The translations under genes and the position numbers were made by a program. A stretch of 64,000 bases of DNA from Neodontobutis hainanensis (taxonomy: Eukaryota; Chordata; Actinopteri; Gobiiformes; Odontobutidae). The DNA lies in contig JALDNG010000536.1 of the NCBI GenBank assembly GCA_024349245.1, positions 62,001 through 126,000 of the forward strand, read 5' to 3'. Each line of letters opens with the position of its first letter. Within the stretch, counting starts at the first letter, position 1. The notes under the pieces are model-generated. The model did no database searches. It was not told where the DNA came from and was given only the letters and a program-made list of their open reading frames with translations. Below, one piece after another: positions 27,001 to 39,931 of this stretch.

Positions 27001-30000
27001 ACGATAGATTATTGGAAACTCTCCCATTTACTCGTGTCACACAGAATATAAATCTTAGCATTTTGCAATCAAATTCAAAGAAATTTTATTTTCAGGCAAA
27101 ATTTTGAAGTTAGTTAAAATTTCCAAAAAACTAAAAAAAGAGGTAAAACCTCAGTTGTCATTGATTTTGAGATCTTTGTAAACTTTATCTCACGCCATTT
27201 TACAAAAATGTTAAATTACGAGAGTATACGATCGTTAAATAAGAACCAGGAAATTAAGCGCGGCTTTTCATTTATTTTAATTTTATATTTTGTTTTTTGC
27301 ACGTTTTCCAATAAAAATCTTATATATTTTTATTTTATTGATAATGATTTGTTCAGATGTTATTTTAATTAATGGTACCACCGTGCAATGAGATTTAGTG
27401 TCGCATAATAGTATACCCCTTTTAAGCGTGATAAACTCGCCTATTAATCTTCTAAATTCGTATTAAAAACAATAAAAAATTCGCTATTTCCAAATATTTT
27501 GCTGGGTTTTTTAACTTATAAGATTGTTTACTCAATATTTAGTTTGCAAAGAAACAAACTCGGTTACATTCTTAAAATTTAATATCGTTTACTTTTAAAG
27601 CTCTGAAAATTGTTAATAAAATCGAATTATTAGCTGATTCGCCAATCGTTTGGTGTATATGAATTTTATATTTTTCAAAAATGGTACCAACGCCTTAATC
27701 TGAAATGTTAAAAATGTCTTTAATAATAAAATAAGAAGAATTTTCACTTTTAAAATTTAAGATTAAGTTCATAACTGTCGTCTGATACCAGGTTGGTTAA
27801 TTGAAAATGAACTCATCTACCATACCATTTGCAATTTTCAACGTTATTCAAGTATCTCAAGGAAAAAATTAAATTTACAAATGCAGTTTTAGGTTTTTTT
27901 CACAAAAATGTTTTTAAATTTTAATAAACTTAAACAACGCTTTCAAGTGACGCGATACTTTAATAAATGAAGAAATGTTTACAAATGAAGTATTAGTCAT
28001 GTCACACACTATATTAATTTATGCATGAACATATTAGAAAAGATTTACGTTTTAAAAAAATAAAGTCATTTAAAAACAAGAACCAAGTAAATTAAATACA
28101 CAAATGATCTATTTTTAGGATGAAAAACCACGTCCGTAAATTATCGTACTATCTCATGATAATCGTCTAATTTATAAAGTGAACTTGATCTTGACCTGTA
28201 AACATTAAGAAAATTTAACAAATTTTTTATTAATTTTTAAAAATTATGTAATTATACAGTGGCAAAAACGTTAAAGTCTAGAATAGCTAATATTACGCAA
28301 AACTAGTGAAAACTACTTTTTGAGGAATCACACTTTTAAATATAAAATGAATGTAATATTCCTCAAAATGAAACCCTGAAAAACGCCACAAAGCTTTGGA
28401 GGTATATTACATGGATTATAACTGTTTATATGCCGCCAATGTTATTTGCGCAGTCTATAAGGTGATAAAAATTTTACGGTATAAAGCAATGGGCACTTTA
28501 GATTTTGTATTAATTTTTTTATAATATAACTGTTTCTCGTAAGATTGATAAAATAATCTAGATTAGCAATTCATTGCCATTCATCTTGGAGTAGTATCCA
28601 AGGTGTGTCGTCAATTGTGATGACAAGCGGACTATGGTGAATGATAGAGAAATTGACAGGACAAGTGTACATAAAAATTTTAAAATCAGCCATATTTACA
28701 TTTTTAAGCCTACCATTATTTATAACACACGCGCACAATAGGCAGTTGATTTATACTTTTTCATTGTTAATTTTACATAGTTCAAATAAAAAAAATTTAG
28801 AATGGTTTAACGAGATGCAATATATGGGAAATATTAAATTTTTTCTGCTTTAACTACTGATTATCGGTCCAAAATTAATTAAATCTGAGGCAACTACAAA
28901 GTTTAAATTTACTACTTTATCAGAAGCTTGATGAAAACATATTACGAGATGTTGAAAATTGAAGTTAAAACTCCATTTTGAATTTTAAAATCTTTTAAGT
29001 TCGTAATAATTAAGCATGATAGTAACCATTGAGGTATCATAATATTTAATTTAAAATGGTAAAATCAATTTCGAGTTTTTAGTTTGAGCTATTTCTTATC
29101 ATAGACGCCATTATGACCATTGTGTTATCCATGAATTAATTCAAAATCCCTTCTGATATCAGCAAATTGACTGTCGTTGAATATTTCAAACAGTTTTCAT
29201 TTCAAAAATTTTTTGTTCTAACTGATTAAATTTTCATACTTAATTGATACCAACCGCTAAGTTGTCTATTCTCTCAAAAGACATTTAAATTTATGATATA
29301 TTAAATTCGAAAAGCCAATTTTTCAGACATCTAAAAGCATGAGCTTTCTTAAAGTAAGTTAACTTAACCTGGCATAAAAATGAAAGAAATCATCAAGAAG
29401 ATTTACGTTTATCAACTTTAAATTAAAAAATAACGATCAAAGAATTTAGATTTTTTTTTATTTGAAAAAAAGGGATGCTTTGTTGCCGTCGAGTGTGTTC
29501 GGGCGATACTGGTAACTAATATTTAGTTTCGTTATTCATCAAAATATGAACAGATACGTCCTTTTATTTGTTCCGTTATCGTTTTATTAAGCGTAATACT
29601 ATAATTTAATGGGGTGGCGATCTTTGTTACTTATATTTTGATTTTCTCAAAAATGTTCAAAGTTACATTCATTGTTTCGATGATTCTTATGAACGATTTT
29701 CGGTTTGTGTTATTTCACATGTAACATACCTATCTTAACGAAATAGTACATACGTGAGTCAAGTACCATTCTTGGATGTAGTTATTTTGGTTTATTTCAG
29801 ATCGTTTTCTAATTAAAAGTTTTTAAATGTGATTTTGCATCAGTTACGTATAATATACGACTTCAAAAGAAAATTATTCATTTATTATGTGAGTATATCG
29901 TTTTTTCCATAAAAATTATTCCGTTTTAGTCTTAAAATTTCCGTTAAGTTTTCAAAATATTCAAAAGTGCGCGAGTCTGAAGAATCATTCAAATATAGAA

Positions 30001-30705
30001 TACATAAAAATTAACTTCTAAAATAATTCTGAGTAAATGTGGCCATTTTCATAGATTTTGCCATAAATATTTTCTAATTTGGGAAAATGAGTAATGGGAA
30101 CAAAAATCTCAATGATTTATATATTCATCGCCAGTTAATATTTCAACATTAACGTATTTTATATTTATCTCTGTATTGTAAGACTATCCACGAAAATGAA
30201 GTCAGATAAGTAGGTAAAACTTTTGAAAACTCATCAATTTTAAGATTGAAAAGTTAAAAATCATGTCAAAATTATGCATTTTTAATAGAATTCCTATTTC
30301 ATGGCTTCATTATATGGCCTGCGCAAAGTTACGCTGGCATTAAAAATTTGTCACAAACTACATCACATAGATTGAAGTGACAGAATTAAGTTCAATGTGT
30401 ATATATTTCTGGGATTTAAAAATTTTGCTCGTTATTGTATTATTCTTGACCTATTTATCCTTTTCTTTATTATGCATGAAAATAAAAAAAATTACTTTAT
30501 CATAAAGCCATGTAATTAAGCTATTGGCACTAATTATGGTAGGGATATATAATAAAATCAAACAACGAGATTCTTCCTCTTCTTAGAGAAACCAATAAAT
30601 AGGAATTTTACTGATGCATAAGGTTATGAAATTTTCTGTTGCGACGCGAAAGAGTTTACGGCAGAAAAGTAGGAGCAGAAAAACTCTAAGTTAATCTGAT
30701 GTGAA
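24072..30705. other. Long intergenic stretch, no gene supported
   Basis: About 6.6 kb of AT-rich DNA. ORFs at 26712-26933 (73 codons) and 28641-28853 (70 codons) are within chance length and match nothing I know. No repeats or RNA genes were recognised. Confidence 0.45.
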
Positions 30706-30713
30706 TGCGCATG
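30706..30713 (+). promoter_or_regulatory. CATGCGCA-type motif at the FG-Rae1 start
   Basis: TGCGCATG ends 20 nt before the ATG at 30734. It is the same motif in the same orientation and nearly the same place as at the SETD3-like gene. Confidence 0.45.
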
Positions 30714-30733
30714 CCCAACAAGATTGTGTATAC

Positions 30734-33700
30734 ATGTTCTCTAATTTGAATACTCCAAATCAACCTCAAAATTTTAACAGTAAAATCCGTTTTTAATATA
30801 GACACAAACCAGACATTCAATAAAAACAACCCATTAAATTTTTCAAACCAAAGAACTCCACAACGTATTTATGTCATGTAATTAGCGAACACATCATTAT
30901 TCAAATCGCCGATTTCGAATTCGTTCAATAGTCAGCCGAACACTCCATTGTTTCAAAATACTCCCAAAACATCTATGTTTTCTAACACTCCAAATTTCAA
31001 CACGTCTGCATCGAATACCGGCTTATTTAATTCTCAAAATAACTTGTTTTCGAGCAAGCCTACTGGAACGAATATTTTTGGTTCTTCTGGTCAATCCACA
31101 GGCTTCTTTGGAGGCTCCCAACAACCGCAATCAGCCTCAAACACCGCTATTCCATTAGGTCCAGGGCCAAACACTGGATTTTCTGGCCAACCAACCCAAA
31201 CAACTTTCAGCATTCAATCCTCACAGCCTGCATTCAATACTCAAACATCCCAGTTCGGATTTGCCACTCAAAATCCCTCCGGTTTCGGAATTCAGACAAC
31301 CCAGGCCGGTTTTTCTGCCCCTTCTACACAATCAGGGTTCGGTGGTATTAATACACCGCAATCGAGTTTTGGAGCACAGCCTTTTCAATCCTCATTAGGA
31401 AATCAGCCTTTCCAATCATCTTTTGGCACACAGAATTCACAAACTAGTTTCGGAATCCAAACTTCTCAACCTGGATTTTCATTCCCTAATTCCCAACCCT
31501 CATTTAATCTCTCAACATCACAATCCGGTTTTGGACTTCAAACCACCCAATCAGGGATCAGCCTTCCACCATCTCAACCTGGATTCGGCCTACAACCGTC
31601 ACAAACTGGGCTTGGTATTCAATCTTCTCAGACTGGTTTTGGAGTTCCATCATCTCAACCTGGGTTTGGTTTTCAAGCACCTCAGCAGGGATTTGGAATT
31701 CAAGCCTCCCAATCTGGATTTTCTCTTCCTACGTCTCAGCCTGGGTTTAGTAGTCAAACATCTCAGCCTGGGTTTGGTTCCCAGCCCTCCCCCTTCAAAT
31801 TCGGGAGTCAGAGCAGTTCGACAGGTCTTGTAACGCAACCAAGCTCCTTCGTTTTAAATAGTCAGAGTTCTCAACCAGGTTTCAGTACAGGTTTGCCGCA
31901 GCCACAAACGAATATCTTTGGTGTAACTCAGCCATCAACGTCTGGTATTTTCTCAACTGGAATGCCCAGTCAAACTGGGTTCAACCCTCCATTTGGAACA
32001 TCTAGTGTTGGAACGTTTGGATCTCAACCTCAAACTTCAACCTTTCAATCGAGTTCTTTTGGAGGACTGAGTCAACCAGATAACTCTGGTTTCGGACGAA
32101 CATCTTTTGGTGGTTTAGGTTCAGGGTTCGGAGTGCAGCCTACAACTCAAGTTTCCCAATCCCAAAATATTTTCGGTCAGAGCTCAAATTTACCTTCTTC
32201 ACAAAGTTTTCAGCCCTCTTTCAGTTCTTCATTCGGTCAACCCTTCGGTGCCGCTGTTTCTACCCAGGCTACTGGAAGCGGTACCTCTACCTTCTCTGGT
32301 TTAAACACTTTTCAATCCTCCACAACTCAGCCGCAGAATCTAACAGGGCAATTTCAACCACAGTCAAGTATATTTTCTTCTTTCGGATCCCAACCCTCTG
32401 CCAGTCAGTCTCAGCCATCCGCAAATATATTCGGAGGCGGTTTCCAACCTCAGACATCAAGCACTTCGTTTGGTATAAGCCAGCCAGCGGTTTCGTTTCT
32501 TCCCTCTGTTTCCCAAACTGTTTCCTTTCCTGGAATACCTAGCATTTCATCTATGATCAATAACGAACCTGATAAAAGTGTCGAGTTGTTCGGTTATAGG
32601 GGTCTGGCACCAGGTTTGGTCCTCCTGAGTATTATAACACTTCATATTCAACATTACCAGATTTAACAAATGTCACCGAAACTGGCTTAAATATTGCATC
32701 GAGCACTACTCCACAGGAAATAGAAAGTTTTTCGAACAACCCATATGAGTATGACCTTAAACTGGGTTCCGTTGCAAATGCCAATTGTGACATTGAGTTA
32801 AGAGAGGTTCCATTCGACACAATCACGAAATTAAGGTTCAGTCGTCAGTCAACGGAACTTTTAGCTTGTAGCTCATGGGATGGTAGTGTTTCCGTTTTCA
32901 AAGTTGACGATCATCTGAATCAAAGTTTGGCTGGTAAAATTAACACAACTGGATGCGTGTTTGACCTTGACTGGGTTTTCGGTACAAACAATCTTGTTAT
33001 GGCCAGCTCTTGCGGAGTTTTATTCCAATATGACGTTATGACGAACTCATGTTCCGAGTTTTCTCGCCATAACGGGCCAGTGAAATGCGTTAAATCATGT
33101 GGGGAGTTTGCAGGAAGTACAGTTGTGTCAGGATCGTACGATGGCACTGTTAAGCTGTGGGATCTTCGTTCTAAAATGTGTTTGTCCACCATAAGTGCTG
33201 GAGGAAAGGTTTATGACGTGGATATCTGCAAGGCCGGGTTTTCGTTTATCACAAGTGAACGCGAGTTATTAGTTTATCGTTTTAACGATACAAGTCGTCC
33301 GATTTTCAGAAAGAAGGTCGACTCTACACCATACCCTGTTTTGTTTTCTGTTTATTCAGATAAGATGCTTGTCTATGACAACATTTAACTGTCGGAAAGA
33401 TGGGGGATTTGTGTGCGCAGTAGGCACCTGTGGTGGTAAAGTTTCCATCTTCGCCCAATCCAACAACGCCAGGTAATGGATTTTCTCAATCTAGGGAATT
33501 TACTTTTAAAGCCAATCGACTTGCACACCCTACCAAAGCTAATGCCCAAGTCGCTTTTCCTGTATGTTTCAAATGTCTAAGAATTAGGTTCACTCCCTAG
33601 AATTTCATCCGAAGACTTATGCCTTGGCGCTGGGCGGTGGAGATGGCTCGGTCTCTTTCTGGGATATACAGAAACATAATCAAGTTCACGTAAATCTTTA

Positions 33701-33940
33701 ATATATATCTGAGAAACTCAATTCTTCCACTCTTCCCGTAACGGCCCTTTCCTTCAATTCATCTGGTAGGTTCTTGGCCTATGCTATCGGATACGATTGG
33801 AGTAGAGTACATTTTCACGTTTAATCCAGGGAATCCGCGCATATAAGTACAAAACCATGCGTCCTGCCATTTACATCAGAAAATGCAATGAAGAATTGAA
33901 AATCTCACCACCAGATCCAATTCATAATTATTTCTCCTGA
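30734..33940 (+). CDS. FG-repeat nucleoporin fused to Rae1/Gle2 WD40 propeller
   Basis: Nine exons: 30734-30779, 30802-30864, 30886-32579, 32600-33337, 33360-33472, 33495-33561, 33588-33689, 33714-33806 and 33830-33940; introns 20-26 nt; 1008 aa. Residues 1 to about 620 are Gln/Ser/Phe/Gly-rich with FG, GF and NIFG repeats, including a nine-residue tandem array, the hallmark of Nup98-type pore proteins. From about 690 the protein follows Rae1: SSWDGSVSVF, SGSYDGTVKLWDLRS, ELLVYRF, AVGTCGGKVSIF, FTFKANR, LEFHP..YALALGGGDGSVSFWD, LAYAIGYDWSRG and NEELK near the end. Rae1 normally exists as a separate protein that binds the GLEBS motif of Nup98 and acts in mRNA export. The Rae1 part has no in-frame ATG before its first blades and the 20-nt intron at 32580-32599 keeps the frame, so one fused protein is the simplest reading. 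Confidence 0.9.
31281..31796 (+). repeat. 27-bp tandem repeat coding a nonapeptide FG array
   Basis: About 19 degenerate units of nine residues with the pattern GFGxQxSQx (for example GFGIQASQS, GFSLPTSQP, GFGVPSSQP). One unit has ten residues. The phenylalanine is sometimes Leu or Ile and the glycine sometimes Ser. It lies within exon 3 of the FG-Rae1 gene. Confidence 0.85.
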
Positions 33941-36170
33941 CTTTTCTCATCTGTAGTAAATTATTAGATTTTTTGTTACTTTTTGTCCTTTTCATTCCTA
34001 AGCTTCAGCAGAATAACAAATTCTTGTCCAAGTAATCCCAGCATAGTTACAAATCGATTTCCAACATTAAAATTTTTGGTGTAGGATATTTTTCTGGATT
34101 ATCAATTGAATGCGTAACTTCTAAAATAATCCATTAGTTGTATGAATCAGGCTTCGGCGTGTATGATTTAATTTTATCTTCTTCAATAATTACATTCATA
34201 ATGATATACATGCACAATAGATTATTCTTGTATTGGCGATTTTTACTTTCTTTTCTATCAAAAACTAAACTTTCAAAGATATATCCAAACAGGAAATTTA
34301 GCGTTTTTGTGTTATCATGAATTTAAGCAGTTTTAAAGAATCACCCTTATAGTGCGGTTTGTGTACTATCGCGTATTTAACGTTTTCTATACATGACTGA
34401 AGAATCGAAAAATTCTTTCATCTCATAAATTATTGAATAACATAATTTCAAGTTTTTAAGTAACTAGGTCATCACGTGTTTAAATGACTACTCTATTGTA
34501 CATAATTTTCAAATACGGGTTTTATAAAATTAATTTTCCTCAATCGCAGTCTGCTTATCATAAAGCATAATACATAACAAATTTTTTGCTTTTTAAAACT
34601 AAATTTTTATTCAAAACACACGAGTGCAGAATTAACTGATCGTGAAATATATTGCCATTTAGACTCCTCTCGGGACCACACATTAATTTGTGGAGAGTGA
34701 AAGGGGTTTCAAAACACTGTCAGCGTAAATGTACAAATAATCATTTCTTATTGCGCACGCGCGTGTTATTAAATATTTTTCGCCTTCTCCCCGCGATCTT
34801 ACGACCCATTACCTTGACGTTTAAAATTTAAAGAAAGAGATAGTTGGGGATGTAAAATCAAATTTAAACCATATCTATCCGAACGAAATTTTCAAATTGT
34901 CATAAATTTTATACTTGTTAATTATTGTAAATTATTGAGATTATTTTAAATTTAATCAGTAAGATTGGTTGAAGAGTATAAAATTATCAAAATTTCGAAC
35001 ATGATTCCTCTTGTAAAAATTCACATGACAGTAATTGGTAAAAAATGTCGTTAAAAAATGGCGTACTTTATGGATATTTGTTTGAAAAGAATCGTATTTT
35101 TAATCTACAAAATAAAGAGGAAAGGTTATAGAACTTTTTGTAATTTCAAAAATTATTTCGAAATTCTGTCATCGCCTATACAAGCACTACGAGTAAAATA
35201 CGCATGCGTTTTTACACATAAAAGTTGCTTTTTTATCTCATTCCTATTTTTATATTTCAATGATATTTTATAACCATCATCATTGCCAAGATTTTAAGTT
35301 TGATCTTATGATACATTATCGTATACTACCTCTGTAAATATTTCATTCGATGAAAATATAATGGTCTGTAAAACCACATCCAAAAGAATCAAAACTCGTG
35401 ATATAAAATTCATCATACTTAAGGAATGAGTAGTTTGAACACCAGAATGACTGTTAAACTAGATGAGGGGAAAAATTATGATCAAATAGAATTTAGTTAT
35501 CTTAATGAAATTCACTAAGGACAATAGCTCTACAACCAAATATTTCAAAAAACTAAATTTCCAGTTAAAAGATCAAAAATTTAGACATGCTCAAAGCAAG
35601 AAAAATCAAACAAAAGAATAAATGCAAATTAAGAACTGACATATAACTCTTGAATCGGTCAAATTATAAAAAATTAAAATAAGTACATTTATGAAAAAAA
35701 AGAATCGAACAAGCCATTTCCAGAAATTAGAAATCAAACATTAATTTAAATATAAGCATGGAGCAAACCGCCAATGGCTTGGGATCAATAAGAAATTTTT
35801 TAAAAATGTTGTAAAAATAGAGGTTTGGAAGTGCATCACATGAAAGGTGTTAAATGGAAAAATTGAAAAGTATCTAACCATCATACAAATTAAACAAAAA
35901 GCTGGCAAAAATGGAAGGAAAATCAATTAATACGTTCTCAAGTTTACAATCATTGACAAGAGGAAAATTTCAAAAATTTTGATTTTAAAACATGAACAGT
36001 TATGTTAGATTAATTAGAGGCAAAAATTTTTATGAATTTGGCTCATTTTTAAGACCTGAAATAGCCGCGATAAATCAGAAAAATTCCTAGTGGCTATCTG
36101 AATCACAACAGAATGTGCACGCGCCTATTTTAATATATTGGAAATAAAAAAATACCAGATCGTTATTTAA
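33941..36170. other. Intergenic, no gene supported
   Basis: About 2.2 kb downstream of FG-Rae1, AT-rich; GC-rich patches near 34756 and 36117 are rich in CG dinucleotides but show no gene. Confidence 0.4.
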
Positions 36171-36476
36171 TGGCTGGTGAAAGTTACAAGCTTATTTAAA
36201 AACAAAGATATTAAGTTCGATGCCGTTTCGTTCTCGGGCCCAAGTTTGATTACCATACGTTCTGGTAAGCATTCATCGACGACAAAAAATATACTCGCGA
36301 TCGTTATAGTCTATCATAGGTATTTATTTAAACGCGGCTCATCAGTGCTGGCGGCGTATCTTATTCAACTACAGCGTCTAATGAATCAAAAAAAAAAGAA
36401 GACCAACACATACTTTGATTTTAACTCAGATAAAAAAATTCAGTTTCTCAAAGAGAATTCATGTTGCGTGCGATAA
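36171..36476 (+). CDS. Possible small gene, unrecognised
   Basis: ATG at 36171 followed by a 31-nt GT...AG intron (36178-36208) gives an in-frame protein of 90 aa starting MADIKFDAVSFSGPS and ending at TAA 36474-36476. Codons are richer in G+C than the flanks. The middle (LLAIV-type and AAYLIQLQRLMNQ stretches) could be helical and a lysine run follows. Other tiny introns inside are possible. No family is recognised. A coding role is supported only by codon mix and the plausible intron. Confidence 0.4.
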   Translation, partial: WLVKVTSLFKNKDIKFDAVSFSGPSLITIRSGKHSSTTKNILAIVIVYHRYLFKRGSSVLAAYLIQLQRLMNQKKKKTNTYFDFNSDKKIQFLKENSCCVR

Positions 36477-39400
36477 TTTACGAGAGTGAGATACAGACGC
36501 GCTGTTTATACCAGCATATGCACAGTGAAGAAGTGCGTTTTCACAGTGTAAATGACAGCAGCATCACATAGTCGAAAACTAAATGGAGTAATTCGTCCTA
36601 TTAAACATTTTAAACCCAAGAATATAAAAATGAAAAAAAACGAGTGATGCCGAACTTGATATTTATATTAAATTAATGTCATATTAGTTGAGAATGAGAT
36701 AATCGATTACTTTTCTGTGAATGATGAATTATTGATCCCGATAGAGGATATTATTTAACCAAGTAAAACGTAGAAAAGAAAAAATGTTATATCGTCATAG
36801 TTTTTGCTTCAAATATCGAATGTCAAGAAATCTCATGCTGTTCTTCCGTTCGCGGATTAAATTTCAATTTATCAGCAAAAAGATTTTTCATGTATCCGTT
36901 ATTTTGAAATACGATGGTTACTTTAAAATAACTTATTACGATGATGCAAATTTTAAATTTTCATCTCTTTCACAAAATCAAAGAAAAAGGGACATAAATG
37001 ATCTTACTGAAGGTAATTATCCATAAATATTTTATAATCTTCAAGGTGGACGTTATTTACTGCGTTAACTACTGTAATTCAATTGAGATGTTTGTTATTC
37101 GTGTAAGATAGACCCACCAAAAATATCAATCACAAAGAAAAAACTAAAAACTAAGATTTAAACATTCTAACAATTTGATGGTTCAACTTAGCAATGGCGT
37201 GTATGGTAAAGGAAAATTTAAACTTTGTATGTGAGAAATTTTGAATTTGTGAACTGAATATATTGGCATAACTTTGTTAGAATATTAATAAACTGTTTGT
37301 GAACTTGAATAAAGAATTCTTTTAATTTCCTTTTCATATTTTTCAATGCAGGACTTCACATAAGGGGGATAAAAGCTTCACATTTTGATGTATGTAATGC
37401 GTGTTCCGCGCACTAAATATATTTTTTTGACCGATTAAAAATCATAAAAATTGCAAAATCTCATATTTTTTAGCTTTGAAAAAATTTTATAGGATAATTG
37501 ACTTGGAATAACACCAGAAATTATCTTGCCGATACTTCGTTTCATTGAAACATAAAGTTGAAAACTGATTCTCGAATAAAGTGTTGGAACTGTCTTTTGA
37601 TAATTCAACTCATTTTTTAATATTTTAACCAAAAAATGAAGAATATAAAATCAGATACTCAACGTTTTAAATTATTCTCGTACATGTTCGTCGTTAGATT
37701 TCGGCAATATCATGACCCTTTTAAAAACTGAAAATTATGATCATTTTATTTCACAGCCTCGTAAATGAAGAGCGTGGCCTTACTCTTTTCTCTTTTATTT
37801 TTAAACATAAGCTTATCGAAAATAACACAGCCAAAAAATTAGATATATATCATGATTTAGTCGAGTAGATTTACGTGCTTTAATAATTTTTACATTCGAA
37901 ACAACAAGAAATGCACATTAGTGGTTAATTTAACATTCAAAGTGATTTTATGTCAAAATATTATGCGAAATTTAACTTTAAAAAATAAATTATTCAGAAA
38001 TATTAAAATGGCTAGTGTTTAGTGGTAAATCATACAGAAAAATGTTCAAATAAGAATTATTTTTAAACAATGTAACAAGCATTTCGGAGCAATACGACGA
38101 TTATCATGCTCTATAGAATTAGAGTTGGCTACATGCGTAGAAAATTAGAGATTAGTATTTATGGTTACACATAGCAAACTATGATTTAACATCAATAGAA
38201 TCAAATAATCTAATAAAATGCATAGCCGCCGTTATTACACGGAGTTTACACCAGTAAAATTGCCGCCGTGTATCTTTTATTTATTTTTTAAATATAAAAT
38301 AAAACTGTATTAAATGTTAGTATCTTCAATATTCAATTATATTTATAAGATTTAATTTTAACTCACATAATTTCATATAATAAGCTTATTCATTGATAAT
38401 GATTTATTTCCATTCTTTTCAAATCAAATATTTTCATATTACTTTTAACATTAATTAGATTGATGGAATGCTTTCGATCATTCCCTTCTAAATATTCTCT
38501 TCTATCGTTTCATATTTTTTACAAAAATTGTACAGGTTAACATTCATGATTACTATCAGTAAAAATATCAAAATTAAATCCAGTAAAGATAAAATAAATT
38601 TTCATTAAATGCGAAAAATAATAAAATCAAGTATGTAATAACAGAGAACGAGTTAATCATTGTAACTCACCAATTTGAAATTATTCACAGCTTATAAAAA
38701 TAATTAACAGGTATAAAATTCTTAAAAAATATTCATCACGAGAGGTAAGTAGATCAGGAATGATCGATAGTCATTTTAACTAACACGCACATTTATGATT
38801 TCGAAAAATGTCGTTTTTTCAGTTGCCAATCACATATTTCACTTCTAATGCAAGATTCTATGTTTATTTAAAGTGTTTGGATTTTTTTCATTTTAAGATG
38901 ATGATTTTATTAACCTTAGCTTTGTTGGCATGGTCCAATAAGATTATTTAAACTAACCTCGTCATGACTAAATATCTTGTTTGAAATTCTAAGCTTAAAT
39001 CCAAATTTCCATAAATATTAAATTACTGAAACTACTTTTTTGAAGAAAATTCAAAAATGGCAACATCAAATATTTTTGATTGCCACTCGCAGAAGCGTAA
39101 AAAGTAATTTTGAAATATGGAGAAATTTTGCTTTTTGTTTTCTTCTCGTTTACCAAATAACATTGTATAACTTATAAAAATATTATTCATTTTAAAAATT
39201 GAAAAATTAACCTAATTAAGCATAATTACAGTGAACGAAAATATAAAATGTTAGACACTTCATGTTTCTTTCGCGAGTTTTGACGAATCATCCTGCGATA
39301 CACATTCTAAGCTCTCTATCTAAGCTTGCATTTACATATAGATTTTTTAAGGTAAAATAAAAAATTGTTTTTTATGGTTACTAATGAATGTGGGAGAGGC

Positions 39401-39931
39401 TAGTCCTAAATTTAGAGAAACGACGGCATACACTACAAATGAAGGCTTTTGGCGCTTGACCAGTTGCCAATTTCGCGCGCGCAACCGCACTTTAATTTAA
39501 AAATTTTTTCAGATTATAAAAAAAATTAAATTATAAACGCTAAATCCCGCTTCAATATCAATATTGTATAATTCTTCGAAATGTCAGCTTTGAAAGCTTT
39601 TATTTAAATTATTTCTGAATTTTTACAGGAGGCATGTTTATAATATTCAATTTAAAATTATGAATAATTCTGTACATGCGCAAATGTCTATAACAATTAT
39701 AGCATTTAACATAAAGATGATTATTCTTCAAAAATGGTTCGTTTTAATGGTACTTTGTTCCCACCTTTTCTTGGACGATCACGCCTAGGTCGGCTACAAT
39801 TTTTAAAATCCATAAAAAATTAAAAAAATACAATTTATTCAAATGTAAATATGATTTCCTTGATCGCACTGAGTAGACCACCAAAAAGATCAGTCGAATG
39901 CTTGCGACGCCATAAAAGTCACAGATAAAAT
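36477..39931. other. Intergenic
   Basis: AT-rich, with CATGCGCA at 39675-39682, the last copy of this motif in the window. No gene was recognised. Confidence 0.4.

Noticed and set aside
31423..31838. ORFs overlapping the FG array in other frames and on the other strand
   Set aside because: Shadows of the 27-bp repeat; no stop arises because the repeat is regular.
35058..35273. 71-codon ORF
   Set aside because: Low-complexity Phe/Lys/Ile content, chance length, no family match.
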